Assembly: GCF_038002765.1 (NCBI RefSeq)
Contig: NZ_JBBODE010000001.1
Span: forward strand, 868,001 to 932,000
Origin: Peribacillus sp. FSL H8-0477
Lineage (GTDB): Bacteria > Bacillota > Bacilli > Bacillales > DSM-1321
DNA: 64,000 nucleotides
Direction of reading: 5' to 3'
Position 1 is the first letter of the stretch; every line of letters starts with the position of its first letter. The notes under the pieces are model-generated. The model did no database searches. It was given only the letters and a program-made list of their open reading frames with translations, and was not told the DNA's origin. The translations under genes were made by a program, and so were the position numbers. This document shows positions 37,850 through 49,167 of the stretch, piece by piece.

Positions 37850-38398
37850 TTATATACGTGTAAGACTTTTCAGTTGACCTGTTAAGGTATGAAAGGCCTC
37901 TTCATCATGCTGATCTAAAGCCGCGTCTATTTCTTGAAGGATTCGCTCACGCTGGAAAGAAACCATCGTGTTTTCAAGAAATTTTTCGGCCAGCATTTTA
38001 TCTTTTTCATTCGCTTCCGAGCTTTTAGGCCGAAACGGATTATCCTCAAGTACGGCTGCGTATTGATAAGAAGAGTATGCAGATTTAAAATTCAACTGGA
38101 TGTAAATATCTTCATCTCGATTAAGGCGGATATCGTGAAAGGATTTCTCAGCATCTGTTGTCATAATATTGGATTTGTAGAATCGAAAAGGTGCTTCCTC
38201 CACACAATGGGTAGACATAATTAAACCACGTGGACAATACTGGGCATGCTCAACAAAATGTACTTTTTTCATTAACTGGTCGTGGCTCATGAGGTAATTC
38301 AAAATCCAAACACATTCCCTGCGCTTCAATTGATAATGATTTAAAAACCAGCGGATAAAATCTTTCTTTTCATTCACAGATACAGGGGTAGCCACCAT
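37850..38398 (-). CDS. ypiB: YpiB, UPF0302 family protein
   Basis: Predicted 182 residues. The UPF0302 part includes [21 protein letters not shown] and [17 protein letters not shown]; the C-terminal 40 residues form an IDEAL-like motif region (LLAEKFL, then [20 protein letters not shown]). The function is unknown. It follows ypiA after 45 bp with GGAGGG before its ATG. Confidence 0.83.
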   Translation of the reverse strand: MVATPVSVNEKKDFIRWFLNHYQLKRRECVWILNYLMSHDQLMKKVHFVEHAQYCPRGLIMSTHCVEEAPFRFYKSNIMTTDAEKSFHDIRLNRDEDIYIQLNFKSAYSSYQYAAVLEDNPFRPKSSEANEKDKMLAEKFLENTMVSFQRERILQEIDAALDQHDEEAFHTLTGQLKSLTRI

Positions 38399-38443
38399 AA
38401 TTTCCCTCCTCTGCCCATTTTTGATCTAGTTTTGGCTATCCAA

Positions 38444-39712
38444 CTAGTGTTCCGGTGTTTCTTCTAGACGCTCCAGAACTAAGGCATATTCATCATTGGC
38501 TGGATCCATTTTTTGCAGCCTACTAAATATTTCTCTAGAGGTATGCCTGTCTCCTTCTTCAATTAAAAAGAAACCATAATCTTCAAGAAAATCTTGGTTG
38601 TTATTAAAAGAATTATATGCTGTATGGTAGCTGTTTAATGCCTCTTTATATTGCTCTAAATTTTGCTGACTGACCGCAGACAACCAATCAAATTGCGGAT
38701 CATCTTCTCCGTATGATCGTATGCTTTCAATGGTTTCAAGGACATCTTCGTGTTTTTCAGCTTGACTTAGCAGTTTCAATAAAGTTAACGCAGCCTCTAG
38801 ATAACCTGGATCAATGGCGAGTGCTTCTCGAAACAGTGTTTCCGCTTCTTCTGCTTTTCCTTTTTTAATTGAAATTTTTCCTGCGAATAAATAAAGTTCT
38901 TTATTAAATTGATCGGCACGAATTCCATCTTTAGCTGTTTCAAGAGACTTGTCCAGCTCTTCAAGTTGCTCGTACGATCTTGCCAGCGGCAGATAGAGGG
39001 AATGATATTCAGGGTCAAGTTCTTTTAGCTCAATGAACTTATTAATGGCTGTTTCAAAGAAACCTGCCTGATAAGCTGTAAGTGCATATTCAAACAGAGT
39101 ATTAATTTCTAATTTTTCTCCTATAGCTGTTTCGTAATAAGGCATCGCTTCTTCAAAGCGTCCCGTACTGCTTAATGCTTCTGCAACTCTCTGATTAATA
39201 TTAACTCCGCCAATTTCTGTTTCATGAGGAAGGACCAAATTATAACTTTCGATTGCTTTCTGGTCCTTCCCTTGTTGGAAGTATAATTCACCAAGCGCAA
39301 AATCAATCAAAACTTCATCTGGAAGCAGATCTTTCGCCATTAATAATTTTCTTTCGCTTACTTCTTCCATTCCTTGGAGCTGATACAAATCAGCCTCCAA
39401 CAACAACGCACTCGGATAAACTTCATCCTTCGGATCAATTTTCTCTAAGAGAAGCATTGCTTCATCTTCTTGATCCATGTCAACAAGGATTTCTGCCAAA
39501 GAGACAATCAACTCTCCCTCACCAGGGTACATTGCAATTAAATGCTCAAATAAGTCCTTTGCTTCTTCCATAAAACCCAATTGAAACATTTCTTCAGCTA
39601 AAATCAATAGATCTTCCGCCGACTCAGAGGCCTTAATCCGGTTTATCAGGATTTTCGCTTGTTCAAATTCACCTTTTCTCAAAAGGTCTATGGCTTTTTC
39701 TACAGTATTCAT
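38444..39712 (-). CDS. ypiA: YpiA, tetratricopeptide-repeat protein
   Basis: Predicted 422 residues built from about ten TPR-like units, for example YPGEGELIVSLAEILVDMDQ and FALGELYFQQGKDQKAIESY. It is soluble and acidic, with no signal peptide. Such proteins are protein-binding scaffolds; the partner is unknown. It precedes ypiB in the same order as in B. subtilis. Confidence 0.87.
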   Translation of the reverse strand: MNTVEKAIDLLRKGEFEQAKILINRIKASESAEDLLILAEEMFQLGFMEEAKDLFEHLIAMYPGEGELIVSLAEILVDMDQEDEAMLLLEKIDPKDEVYPSALLLEADLYQLQGMEEVSERKLLMAKDLLPDEVLIDFALGELYFQQGKDQKAIESYNLVLPHETEIGGVNINQRVAEALSSTGRFEEAMPYYETAIGEKLEINTLFEYALTAYQAGFFETAINKFIELKELDPEYHSLYLPLARSYEQLEELDKSLETAKDGIRADQFNKELYLFAGKISIKKGKAEEAETLFREALAIDPGYLEAALTLLKLLSQAEKHEDVLETIESIRSYGEDDPQFDWLSAVSQQNLEQYKEALNSYHTAYNSFNNNQDFLEDYGFFLIEEGDRHTSREIFSRLQKMDPANDEYALVLERLEETPEH

Positions 39713-39900
39713 TCGGGTAATTCCTTCCTTGCAATCAATTGACTATCAGTCAAAAACTTTTATAAAGTCTAATCTACGTATTTCTTTAATTAGTAACTAT
39801 CACTATGTGGATAGTGACCACAATTTTATCATAATTCTTCCTATCAATGCTATTTAAGCAGCTTAATTATTCATCACATCTGCATCCACTTGTTTTAATC

Positions 39901-40095
39901 ATATTCTTTCATCCTATAAGACGGTGCAGTTCCCCGGGTTTACTGGGAACTAACTTGTTAGTAAGATACAAGATTTTTATTCACCCTCATGAATACAGCA
40001 GATTAAGCCTACCTGCCATGAACCGTGATTATGCACCTATTTCCCTTACCCAGCAGATCCCCTCCTCCCCTAACCTTGTTATAACATATGGATAA
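39901..40095. other. gene-free stretch with nested complementary segments (possible structured RNA)
   Basis: Between ypiA and aroA there are 459 bp with no convincing gene. Within it GGTGCA (39923-39928) and TGCACC (40032-40037) could close a domain containing the stems AGTTCCC/GGGAACT (39928-39934 with 39945-39951), TATTCA/TGAATA (39978-39983 with 39990-39995) and GCAG/CTGC (39998-40001 with 40013-40016). A C-rich run follows at 40048-40070. No clear promoter or U-rich terminator frames it, and the strand is not known. Confidence 0.35.
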
Positions 40096-40145
40096 AAGAA
40101 GAAAATAAGAATCGTTTTATAAAATTGCAGAACATACTTTTAAAA

Positions 40146-40166
40146 CAAAAAACCCTCATAAGAGGG
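40146..40166 (-). terminator. terminator of the aromatic operon
   Basis: CCCTC (40153-40157) and GAGGG (40162-40166) with loop ATAA; the minus strand continues TTTTTTGTTTT. It lies 6 bp beyond the aroA stop codon. Confidence 0.8.
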
Positions 40167-40171
40167 CTATG

Positions 40172-41458
40172 TTACTGAATTAATGTATGTAAATCTTCAA
40201 AAAATGTTGGATAGGACACCTGAATCGCTTCCGGGTCTTCTAAAATCAATTCGTCTTTAGCAAGCAATCCAGCTACGGCAAGCATCATTCCTATACGATG
40301 GTCTCCATGACTAGATACCTGACCGCCAGAAAGAGAACTTCCACCTTTAATAATCAAACCATCATCTGTAGGGGTAATATCCGCACCAATACTCGACAAT
40401 TCATCTGCTACCGTATCTATCCGATTTGTTTCTTTTACTTTAAGTTCAGAAGCGTCCTTAATGATTGTAGTTCCATCTGCTTTGACGGCCAACAAGGCAA
40501 TCACAGGGAGTTCATCAATCAATCGTGGTATTAGGTCGCCTTCAATAACGGTCGCTTTTAGTCTTGATGACCTGACGGTAATATCTCCATATGGTTCGCC
40601 ATCATGATGAGTCATTTCAACCTGAATGTCCGCACCCATGTTTTTCATAACATCAATAATACCGGTTCGTGTCGGATTTAAGCCGACATTTTTTAAGACG
40701 ACTTCACTATTTTCAGTTATAGCCGCAGCCACCATAAAGAAGGCAGCTGAAGAGATATCACCTGGAACATAGATCGATGTTCCTTTAAAGTGCTGATTTC
40801 CTTCGACGCTGATTTCATTTCCTTCTCTTAAAACTGTACCGCCAAATTCCACAATCATCCTCTCGGTATGATCCCTTGTTCTTTCAGGTTCGACTACGAC
40901 TGTTCTTCCTTCAGCTTGCAGTCCTGCTAACAGAATAGCTGATTTGACCTGAGCACTAGCGACAGGCAGTTCATAACGGATTCCCTGCATAGTACTTCCA
41001 GTCACAGAAAGCGGGGTTAGTTCTCCGTTATGGCGGCCCTCAATCCTTGCCCCCATTTCTCTCAGCGGATTAACTACTCTCGTCATCGGTCGTTTAGCAA
41101 TTGACTCATCGCCCATTAATACTGTATGAAATGGACGTCCAGAAAGAATCCCCATCATTAAACGAATGGTGGTACCTGAATTTCCAACATCCAGTACGCC
41201 TTCCGGTTCTTTAAGCCCATCTAGACCTTGACCTTCAATGTATACACTTGTTCCTTTTTGTTCAATGCTGACACCAAGATTCTTAAAACACGCAATTGTG
41301 CTCAAACAATCTGCACCGGGCAGAAAATTTTCGACCTTAGTGGTTCCTTCAGCAATCGACCCAAACATAATCGACCGATGTGAAATGGATTTATCTCCAG
41401 GTACAGAAACCATTCCACGTATAGATGCAACATTCGTCTTTAACACACGAGTATTCAT
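40172..41458 (-). CDS. aroA: 3-phosphoshikimate 1-carboxyvinyltransferase (EPSP synthase)
   Basis: Predicted 428 residues (called aroE in B. subtilis). Landmarks are [35 protein letters not shown], the PEP/shikimate site in [16 protein letters not shown], and [14 protein letters not shown] [11 protein letters not shown]. Several sequence features point to the class II (glyphosate-tolerant) type. It catalyses the sixth step of the shikimate path and is the last gene of the cluster, after tyrA. Confidence 0.96.
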   Translation of the reverse strand: MNTRVLKTNVASIRGMVSVPGDKSISHRSIMFGSIAEGTTKVENFLPGADCLSTIACFKNLGVSIEQKGTSVYIEGQGLDGLKEPEGVLDVGNSGTTIRLMMGILSGRPFHTVLMGDESIAKRPMTRVVNPLREMGARIEGRHNGELTPLSVTGSTMQGIRYELPVASAQVKSAILLAGLQAEGRTVVVEPERTRDHTERMIVEFGGTVLREGNEISVEGNQHFKGTSIYVPGDISSAAFFMVAAAITENSEVVLKNVGLNPTRTGIIDVMKNMGADIQVEMTHHDGEPYGDITVRSSRLKATVIEGDLIPRLIDELPVIALLAVKADGTTIIKDASELKVKETNRIDTVADELSSIGADITPTDDGLIIKGGSSLSGGQVSSHGDHRIGMMLAVAGLLAKDELILEDPEAIQVSYPTFFEDLHTLIQ

Positions 41459-41486
41459 GGAAGCCTCCTCCGCAGCAGTTTTTAAC

Positions 41487-42590
41487 CTACGCTAATATAG
41501 TTTCGTAACTTGTATACTTCGCTATGCAATCTGCGGCTTTTTGACGGTCAGTTTCTGTTTGAAAACTGACGATCAAGACACCATAGATTTCTTCTCTAGT
41601 TTCAAGTATACGAATATTTGTTAAACTAATCGACTCTTTCGCCAAATATCCCGTAATTTCAGAAACGATACCTGGATAATCTGGGATATCAATATATAAG
41701 TCATAAAAAGCCGGAATGGCTCCTTTTCCGCCCGATGGAAGTTCATCACGGAAATCTTTAGCTTCTGAAAAAAAGCGAAGGATTTCATCGCTGTTCTCGC
41801 TCTTAATATGATGTTTAATGGCTTCCATTTCAACCTGCCATTCATTCATCAATTTAAGCAGCACATCTTTATTATTGATTAATATATCATGCCACATAAC
41901 GGGATTACTTGACGCGATACGCGTAATATCTCTAAACCCGCCTGCAGCCAGCCTCGTGATCAAAGGATTATCACGGCTGTAATTCTCGGCCTGTTTAACA
42001 AGGCCGGCTGCAATAATGTGTGGAAAGTGGCTGACCACACCTGTAAGCAAATCATGTGTATTTGGATTAACTGTTAAAAAATTCGCCTTCGTTCCACTCA
42101 GCCACTCTTTTAATAACACTAATTGATCATCTTGTATGTTTTCAGGCGGTACTAATAAATAAAAGGCATTCTCGAATAAATGAAGTTTTGCCGCTCCTGC
42201 TCCGCTTTTATGAGATCCAGCCATAGGATGACCTCCGATAAAGGTAATCCCTTTATCGATCAGACTTTTTGCAGCAAGATGGATGGTCCCTTTCGTACTG
42301 CCCGCATCCGTGATAATAACATCTTGTTTTAGCGGCATGTCAGCCAAACGCTTAAGGATTTTCTCCGTTTCGACAACTGGGATTGCCAAGAGAATCAAAT
42401 CAGCAGCTTTGACTCCCTCTTCAATCGAATCAACCGAGTCATCAATAATCCCAAGCAATTTTGCCAAGTTCACATTATTTTCATCTGTATCGAAGCCGGT
42501 AATGACAGCGGTTCGATGTTTATCTTTGATGGCCATGGCTAGGGATCCGCCGATTAAACCAAGGCCAATTACGAATACATTTCTGCCCAT
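41487..42590 (-). CDS. tyrA: prephenate dehydrogenase with C-terminal ACT domain
   Basis: Predicted 367 residues from the ATG at 42590 with GGCGGG just upstream; an ATG at 42608 is possible. The NAD-binding fold begins [14 protein letters not shown]. The catalytic His is in [12 protein letters not shown]. The last 75 residues form an ACT domain ([19 protein letters not shown]), the likely tyrosine feedback site. It converts prephenate to hydroxyphenylpyruvate and lies between hisC and aroA. Confidence 0.95.
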   Translation of the reverse strand: MGRNVFVIGLGLIGGSLAMAIKDKHRTAVITGFDTDENNVNLAKLLGIIDDSVDSIEEGVKAADLILLAIPVVETEKILKRLADMPLKQDVIITDAGSTKGTIHLAAKSLIDKGITFIGGHPMAGSHKSGAGAAKLHLFENAFYLLVPPENIQDDQLVLLKEWLSGTKANFLTVNPNTHDLLTGVVSHFPHIIAAGLVKQAENYSRDNPLITRLAAGGFRDITRIASSNPVMWHDILINNKDVLLKLMNEWQVEMEAIKHHIKSENSDEILRFFSEAKDFRDELPSGGKGAIPAFYDLYIDIPDYPGIVSEITGYLAKESISLTNIRILETREEIYGVLIVSFQTETDRQKAADCIAKYTSYETILA

Positions 42591-42618
42591 TCCATTCCCG
42601 CCTTCCATACCAGCTCAC

Positions 42619-43722
42619 TTATTTTTCTAGGTTTTTTTGAAGAGCTAAAAACTCCTTAATAACGGCAATGATTTCCGCATTCTGTTCCTTGGAACCTACT
42701 GTTATACGCAGGCTGGTCGGAAAACCGAGGCCTTTTCCAGAACGTGTAATATATCCATGTTCAAGTAAATATTGAAAAATCTCATCTGAATCAATTTCAA
42801 AATCAATTAAAATAAAATTAGCCTGTGATGGATAATAAGATAGATTCTCTTCTTGACAGAACGCATAATATTGCTCGAGTCCTTGACGGTTTTCATCTCG
42901 GCAGCGCTCAATAAATGCCTGATCCTGAAGTGCAATTTTGGCTGCCATTTGACCAATTGTATTAGCATTAAACGGTTCGCGCGCAGGATCTAGTTTTTGA
43001 ATAATGTCTTCATCTGCTATTCCATAACCAACTCGAAGACTAGCAAGACCATATGCCTTCGAAAAAGTCCGCAAAACAATAATGTTTTTATAGGTTTCAA
43101 TCCATTTCTCTGTTTTCGGATAGTCCTCTGCGACTACATACTCACTATAGGCTTCATCCAACACCACAAGTACGTCTTCAGGTACTTGATTAAGAAATTG
43201 ACGAAGTGATGCCTCATCGATGTAAACACCCGTTGGATTATTTGGCGTACATACCCAAACAACAGCTGTATGTTCATCAATCGCGGCAAGCATTCCATCA
43301 AGATTATGTGCCCCTTCAATTAACGGAATTTCTCTTACCTCCGCACCTTCAAGGATCGCATTATGACGGTATTGAGAAAAAGAAGGAGTAGCCATAACTG
43401 TATTCTTTGAAGAATCTAAAAGACTGCGAGAAATAATTTGGATATTCTCATCGGAACCATTACCAAAAATTAATTGTTTTCCATTTACTCCGACATGTTC
43501 AGCAACTGCTTCTCTGAGTAAAGTAGCATAGCCGTCTGGATAGATAGCAAACGAATCTGCATAAGCAGAAATCGCTTTTTTTACTTCCGCTGAACATCCG
43601 AATGGGTTTTCATTCGATGCAAGCTTCGTTATTTTTTCTAAACCATATTGCCTTTTCACTGCTTCAATTGATTTACCAGGTTGATAGGGTGTTAAAGATA
43701 ACACCGCTTTATTCCATTTCAA
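42619..43722 (-). CDS. hisC: histidinol-phosphate/aromatic aminotransferase
   Basis: Predicted 367 residues from a TTG at 43722, six nt after GAGGTG; a GTG at 43731 is the upstream option. Family blocks are [34 protein letters not shown] and the PLP-lysine motif [18 protein letters not shown]. In Bacillus this enzyme serves both histidine and Tyr/Phe synthesis, which explains its place beside tyrA. In B. subtilis trpA lies upstream; here aroH does. Confidence 0.95.
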   Translation of the reverse strand: MKWNKAVLSLTPYQPGKSIEAVKRQYGLEKITKLASNENPFGCSAEVKKAISAYADSFAIYPDGYATLLREAVAEHVGVNGKQLIFGNGSDENIQIISRSLLDSSKNTVMATPSFSQYRHNAILEGAEVREIPLIEGAHNLDGMLAAIDEHTAVVWVCTPNNPTGVYIDEASLRQFLNQVPEDVLVVLDEAYSEYVVAEDYPKTEKWIETYKNIIVLRTFSKAYGLASLRVGYGIADEDIIQKLDPAREPFNANTIGQMAAKIALQDQAFIERCRDENRQGLEQYYAFCQEENLSYYPSQANFILIDFEIDSDEIFQYLLEHGYITRSGKGLGFPTSLRITVGSKEQNAEIIAVIKEFLALQKNLEK

Positions 43723-43823
43723 TCTTCTCACCTCATCTTAAGATTTTAAATTCATCGCTTTAAAGTGACAGAGTATATAGTTAGTATATCATACTCCGCA
43801 CTTCGTTATAGGCAGATCGCTCA

Positions 43824-44195
43824 TTATTGACTTTCTGTGAAAAGGTCTGGACGAAGCACTGTCGCACCTTCTTGATAAACATGTTGAATCTGAGTCTGCT
43901 CTTTATCCGTATTTAAATGAAGCATAATCCGAATACATAAAGGCAGCGAATTTACGATTGGGATTTCTTGCATACAAACAACAGGGACATATGTCCATCC
44001 ATCAATTTTTCGGAGCGCTTTTGCTGGAAAAGCAGACCGCAAATCCTCCGTCATCGAAATAAATATTGACGCAACTTTTTCAGCCTCAATCGAATTCAGT
44101 TCAATCATTTCCCTTAATAATCGTTCAACAGCTGTCATGATCTCTATATCTGTATCAACTTGTACCGTCGTCGCTCCTCTTACGCCTCTTATCAT
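43824..44195 (-). CDS. aroH: chorismate mutase, AroH type
   Basis: Predicted 123 residues, the usual length. MIRGVRGATTVQVDTDIEIM starts the trimeric pseudo-barrel fold; active-site Arg and Glu residues lie in RGVRGATT and LRSAFPAKALR, with PLCIRIMLHLNT near the end. GGGAGG precedes the ATG at 44195. It turns chorismate into prephenate for TyrA. It is 33 bp after aroB and about 100 bp before hisC, with no trp genes in between. Confidence 0.95.
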   Translation of the reverse strand: MIRGVRGATTVQVDTDIEIMTAVERLLREMIELNSIEAEKVASIFISMTEDLRSAFPAKALRKIDGWTYVPVVCMQEIPIVNSLPLCIRIMLHLNTDKEQTQIQHVYQEGATVLRPDLFTESQ

Positions 44196-44228
44196 GCTTC
44201 TGCCTCCCATTGCAGGGTTAAAAGTAAC

Positions 44229-45299
44229 CTACTGCCTCTTTAGCTCTTCCATTACTGTTCGATCATCCACTTCAGTTAAATAAGGATTTCCAAGTTTAGC
44301 GAGAAGTACAAAAGTAATTTGTTCGCTAATTGTCTTCTTATCTTTTTTCATATTGCTGAGTAGTGTTTGCTTTTGCAGTGTTTCAGGAATAGTGGTTTGG
44401 TAGCCGAGTGATTGCACCCATTGAATAAATTCGTCTAGATTAAACGGAAAGTCTTGTTTTTTCAAACTTAAATTCAAAGCAAAAATAGTCCCGATTAATA
44501 CGGATTCGCCATGAGTAAAGTTTCCGTAACCCATAGCTGCTTCAATGGAATGTCCTAATGTGTGGCCAAAATTCAAATAAGCTCGTACACCCTCTTCTCT
44601 TTCATCTGCTGCCACAATTGCAGCCTTAACTTCTATTCCTCTTTTGACGATGGTTAGAAACTGTTCATTTGTTATTGAATTTAAATTCGTGATGTTGGTA
44701 ATTAACCAGTGATAAAAATCTGAATCATCAATTAAAGCATGCTTGATTACTTCAGCAAAACCTGAACGTAACTCTTTTTCCGGAAGGGTTTTAAGGAAAT
44801 CTAAGTCATAGAACACGGCCTCAGGCTGATAGAATACACCAATCATGTTCTTCCCTTCCGGATGATTAATGGCCACTTTTCCGCCAACAGCACTATCATG
44901 TGCAAGTAAAGTAGTAGGTAGTTGAATAAATGGAATACCTCTCATAAAAGTTGAAGCCACAAATCCTGCTAAATCGCCAACAGCTCCGCCTCCTAAGGCA
45001 AGAACCAATGACTTTCTATTAAGATTATGAGCTAAAGCAAAGCTTTGACATTGATAAAACACTTCAAATGTCTTTGCATGCTCACCTTCAGGTACGATAC
45101 ATACTTCAACAGGCTTGCCAGTTTTCTCTACCAGTTCTTTTACTCTATGTAAATGAATGCCTGCAACCTTTTCATCTGTAATAAGTAAAATACGGCTTAT
45201 ATGACGATAGCGCCCAATAAATTCCGGCAGTGCTTCAATTGCGCCTTGTCCCACATAGACAGGGTAGCTTTTCGATGTGTTAATATCGATTATTTCCAT
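44229..45299 (-). CDS. aroB: 3-dehydroquinate synthase
   Basis: Predicted 356 residues. NAD-binding residues lie in EGEHAKTFEVF and ALGGGAVGDLAGFVAST; zinc ligands are in GFAEVIKHALI and the histidines of FGHTLGHSIEAAMGYGNFTHGE. It closes the ring in the shikimate path. It begins 2 bp after the aroC stop codon, implying coupling. Confidence 0.96.
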   Translation of the reverse strand: MEIIDINTSKSYPVYVGQGAIEALPEFIGRYRHISRILLITDEKVAGIHLHRVKELVEKTGKPVEVCIVPEGEHAKTFEVFYQCQSFALAHNLNRKSLVLALGGGAVGDLAGFVASTFMRGIPFIQLPTTLLAHDSAVGGKVAINHPEGKNMIGVFYQPEAVFYDLDFLKTLPEKELRSGFAEVIKHALIDDSDFYHWLITNITNLNSITNEQFLTIVKRGIEVKAAIVAADEREEGVRAYLNFGHTLGHSIEAAMGYGNFTHGESVLIGTIFALNLSLKKQDFPFNLDEFIQWVQSLGYQTTIPETLQKQTLLSNMKKDKKTISEQITFVLLAKLGNPYLTEVDDRTVMEELKRQ

Positions 45300-45301
45300 T
45301 A

Positions 45302-46474
45302 TTAAAACTCCCTTGTTTCTTTCCTGTAGGATTCAAGATAAGCTGCAAGTTGATCAAAACGGTCGGATGGGAATTGTTCCACAATCGCTGTTGCTAACTC
45401 CCATGCTACAGCGGCTTCTGCTACTACAGCTGCTGCAGGAACGGCACAGCTGTCAGATCGTTCAACGCTTGCTGTAAACACTTCCTTAGAATCAATATCC
45501 ACACTTTTCAGCGGTTTATATAAAGTAGGGATAGGCTTCATTACTCCACGTACAATAATTGGCATTCCACTCGTCATTCCGCCTTCAAATCCGCCAAGAC
45601 GGTTTGTTTTCCGGTAATAACCAGACTCCTCGTTATAGGCAATTTCATCATGAACTTCACTGCCAAAACGATGAGCAGCTTCAAATCCAATTCCTATCTC
45701 AACACCCTTAAACGCATTAATGCTGACAATGGCTGCGGCAAGCTTCGCGTCAAGTTTCCGGTCATAATGGACGTAACTTCCCACTCCTGCCGGCATTCCT
45801 TCAACAACCACCTCGACAATTCCGCCTATTGAATCGCCATTTTTCTTAGCAAGATCGATTGCATCCTTCATTTCTTGTTCTACAGAAGGATCAAAGCATC
45901 TTACTGATGAGGCTTCTGTTACCTCTTGTAATTCCTTAATAGAGGTGTAAGGAGCTGGATTGGCTTTTACTCCGCCAATTTCAAGAACATGTGAAGCAAT
46001 CTCAATTCCTAATAAGGATAAAAGTTTCTTTGCTGCAGCTCCTGCTGCTACCCGAACTGTTGTCTCACGAGCAGAAGAACGCTCAAGTACATTTCGAAGA
46101 TCACGGTGACCATATTTGATTCCGCCGTTTAGATCTGCATGACCCGGACGCGGTCTGGTAATTTTGCGTTTAATATCTTCCTCTTCTTCTTCAGATATGG
46201 GTTCACTGCCCATAATTTTTGTCCAATGTTTCCAATCGTTATTCTCGACAACGAATGTTACTGGAGAACCAAGTGTTAAGCCATGCCTTATACCAGACCC
46301 AATGAATACCTGATCTTTTTCAATCTGCATCCGTCTGCCTCGGCCATGCCCTTTTTGGCGCCTTGCTAATTGTTCGTTAATATCATCTGCTGTAATCGGC
46401 ATCCCTGCTGGAAGACCCTCAATTATGGTCGTCAACTGCGGACCATGTGATTCACCTGCTGTTAAATATCTCAT
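45302..46474 (-). CDS. aroC: chorismate synthase
   Basis: Predicted 390 residues from the ATG at 46474 with GGGGGAAG upstream (aroF in B. subtilis); the much longer open frame to 46651 has no ribosome site and crosses the promoter. Signatures are [28 protein letters not shown] and [15 protein letters not shown]. It forms chorismate using reduced flavin and heads the aroC-aroB-aroH-hisC-tyrA-aroA run. Confidence 0.96.
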   Translation of the reverse strand: MRYLTAGESHGPQLTTIIEGLPAGMPITADDINEQLARRQKGHGRGRRMQIEKDQVFIGSGIRHGLTLGSPVTFVVENNDWKHWTKIMGSEPISEEEEEDIKRKITRPRPGHADLNGGIKYGHRDLRNVLERSSARETTVRVAAGAAAKKLLSLLGIEIASHVLEIGGVKANPAPYTSIKELQEVTEASSVRCFDPSVEQEMKDAIDLAKKNGDSIGGIVEVVVEGMPAGVGSYVHYDRKLDAKLAAAIVSINAFKGVEIGIGFEAAHRFGSEVHDEIAYNEESGYYRKTNRLGGFEGGMTSGMPIIVRGVMKPIPTLYKPLKSVDIDSKEVFTASVERSDSCAVPAAAVVAEAAVAWELATAIVEQFPSDRFDQLAAYLESYRKETREF

Positions 46475-46517
46475 CTGTATTCTTCCCCCTTTTAAACCAT
46501 TAAAGGATTTATGTATC

Positions 46518-46536
46518 AATATACCACAATTTTGTG
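46518..46536 (-). promoter_or_regulatory. extended -10 promoter and abutting 12-bp palindrome upstream of aroC
   Basis: The minus strand reads TGGTATATT (extended -10, TATATT at 46518-46523). The perfect palindrome CACAAAATTGTG (46525-46536) overlaps the extended element and the -10/-35 spacer. It could be an operator for the aromatic operon. Confidence 0.45.
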
Positions 46537-46628
46537 AAAAGTGGGAACAAGATAAATAGAAAATAACCAGTCCCATTCTATCTCTTAATTTTACATGAAC
46601 TTTCTCATTCCATACATGCTTTAAAGAT

Positions 46629-46665
46629 AAAAAAATACGGACGTCTTTCACAAGACTGTCCGTAC
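46629..46665 (-). terminator. terminator of cheR
   Basis: On the minus strand TACGGAC..TCTT and AAGA..GTCCGTA pair with a small internal mismatch and are followed by TTTTTTT. It lies 13 bp after the cheR stop codon. Confidence 0.85.
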
Positions 46666-46677
46666 TTCCATGATCTA

Positions 46678-47487
<810 letters not shown>

Positions 47488-47583
47488 TTATTGAGTATAT
47501 CGGCACGTCATCAGGATACCTTAATAAAATGCCGCCAATTAGTCGGTTTTTTGGATTTTCCATACATTTTAACACAAAGAAAA

Positions 47584-47606
47584 AAGGCCTCGGATTCCGA
47601 GACCTT
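47584..47606 (-). terminator. terminator of ndk
   Basis: AAGGCCTCGG (47584-47593) pairs with CCGAGACCTT (47597-47606) with one wobble; TTTTTTC follows on the minus strand. Confidence 0.85.
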
Positions 47607-47623
47607 AACTTAGCAAGTAAAAA

Positions 47624-48070
47624 TTAATAAACCCACTTGCTCATTAATTTCGAGTAATCAACTAGTTCTTCTTTATTAAAGAACAAGCCGATTTCACGTT
47701 CAGCGCTTTCACTTGAATCTGAACCATGAATGATGTTTTTTCCGACAGTTACTGCAAAGTCACCGCGGATAGTAGCTGCTGCTGCATCCTTAGGATTTGT
47801 AGCACCCATCATTTGGCGTGCAGTTGCAATAACATTTTCGCCTTCCCAAACCATTGCAAAAACTGGGCCAGACGTGATGAACTCTACTAATTCACCAAAA
47901 AATGGACGTTCTTTATGTTCGCCGTAATGCTGTTCAGCCAACTCTTGTGTGATAAGCATTAATTTAGCTCCAACAAGATTAAAACCTTTCGTTTCAAAAC
48001 GGGAAACGATTTCACCGATAAGATTGCGTTGAACGCCATCAGGTTTAACCATTAAAAATGTTTTTTCCAT
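47624..48070 (-). CDS. ndk: nucleoside diphosphate kinase
   Basis: Predicted 148 residues. It shows [30 protein letters not shown], and the active-site histidine in [16 protein letters not shown]. It moves phosphate from ATP to other nucleoside diphosphates. A good promoter precedes it and a terminator follows, so it is probably monocistronic. Confidence 0.97.
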   Translation of the reverse strand: MEKTFLMVKPDGVQRNLIGEIVSRFETKGFNLVGAKLMLITQELAEQHYGEHKERPFFGELVEFITSGPVFAMVWEGENVIATARQMMGATNPKDAAAATIRGDFAVTVGKNIIHGSDSSESAEREIGLFFNKEELVDYSKLMSKWVY

Positions 48071-48134
48071 TTGTATAATTCACTCCTAAAAGTATGTATG
48101 TATAAATTTGCCGCAAGACGACAAATCCCTCAAA

Positions 48135-48163
48135 AATATATCACTATTTTCCAGTTATTGCAA
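48135..48163 (-). promoter_or_regulatory. SigA-type promoter of ndk
   Basis: The minus strand has -35 TTGCAA (48158-48163), 17 bp, and -10 TATATT (48135-48140), about 65 bp upstream of ndk. Confidence 0.65.
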
Positions 48164-48170
48164 CACCAAG

Positions 48171-49133
48171 TCAAAATTTACGATTACCTATGTTCTTTGC
48201 AATTTCTGCTAAAGTCTTTTTCGAACGTGAAGCAGGCAGACCTTCTAGCTGTGCAAAGGCCTTCTTCAGGTACATCTTGCTGACTTCCCCTGCCTTCTCG
48301 ATAGAGCCAGTGGCTTTTATTGCTTCAATAATAACAGTCATTTCATCAAGCGATATCTGCTCATGTACTGTCTTAACCAGTGCTTTTAACTTTGGATCCT
48401 GCATTGCAATTAATACAGGTAACGTGATATTTCCTTGACGCAAATCGCTTCCTGCAGGTTTTCCAAGCTCCTTTTCTGAAGCTGTAAAATCCAGAATATC
48501 ATCCGTGATTTGATAGGACATGCCTACATAATAGCCAAATCGAAATAATCTCTGATGAATGTCTGCACTAGTACCTGCAGTTAGTGCACCAAGTTGACAG
48601 CTCGAAGCAATTAGAAGCGCTGTCTTCCGTTTAATGCGTCTAAAATAGGTGCGCCAAGTTTGGTCAAAATCAAACTTATCTTTGATCTGCTCAATTTCAC
48701 CTAGGCACAGTTCGACCATTGTTCGTGCTAGAATTTTATGTGCCAATGGATCTTCAATCCTTGCCATAACCTCCAGGGCTCTAGCAAACATATAATCCCC
48801 TGTATACATAGCTACACGATTATCCCATTTTGACTTAATCGTTGCCGAACCCCGACGTAAATCTGAATCATCAACAACATCATCATGAACAAGAGAGGCA
48901 GTATGAATGAGTTCAAGTGTGACAGCAGCATTCTTCACTACATGAATATCATAGTTGCCAAACTGAGCAGCCAGCAATACAAAAACTGGGCGAATTCGTT
49001 TTCCCCCGGATTGCAGTAAATGCAGCGATGCTTCTCTTAGAACTGGAGATTCAGCCTGTATAGCTGCTTCTAATTCTTTTTCAATTAATTGCAGATCCGT
49101 ATTCAAGAAAGAATACAACATTTTAAGTTTCAT
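48171..49133 (-). CDS. hepT: heptaprenyl diphosphate synthase component II
   Basis: Predicted 320 residues. The two aspartate-rich motifs of trans-prenyltransferases are LVHDDVVDDSDLRRG and YQITDDILDFTASEKELGK; GGKRIRPVFVLL is also present. It makes the C35 chain for menaquinone-7 with HepS. The ATG at 49133 has GGTGG upstream. The order hepS-menG-hepT is the classical gerC cluster. Confidence 0.96.
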   Translation of the reverse strand: MKLKMLYSFLNTDLQLIEKELEAAIQAESPVLREASLHLLQSGGKRIRPVFVLLAAQFGNYDIHVVKNAAVTLELIHTASLVHDDVVDDSDLRRGSATIKSKWDNRVAMYTGDYMFARALEVMARIEDPLAHKILARTMVELCLGEIEQIKDKFDFDQTWRTYFRRIKRKTALLIASSCQLGALTAGTSADIHQRLFRFGYYVGMSYQITDDILDFTASEKELGKPAGSDLRQGNITLPVLIAMQDPKLKALVKTVHEQISLDEMTVIIEAIKATGSIEKAGEVSKMYLKKAFAQLEGLPASRSKKTLAEIAKNIGNRKF

Positions 49134-49167
49134 ACATTCCACCCAGCTTTGTATATGCTAACATCTT

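Noticed and set aside
39960..40050. Minus-strand mini-ORF beginning GTG (HNHGSWQVGL) in the ypiA-aroA gap
   Set aside because: Only about 19 codons, with a weak AAGGG site; structure explains the region better.
46475..46651. N-terminal extension of chorismate synthase
   Set aside because: The frame is open to 46651, but it crosses the promoter and lacks a ribosome site; the canonical start at 46474 has GGGGGAAG.
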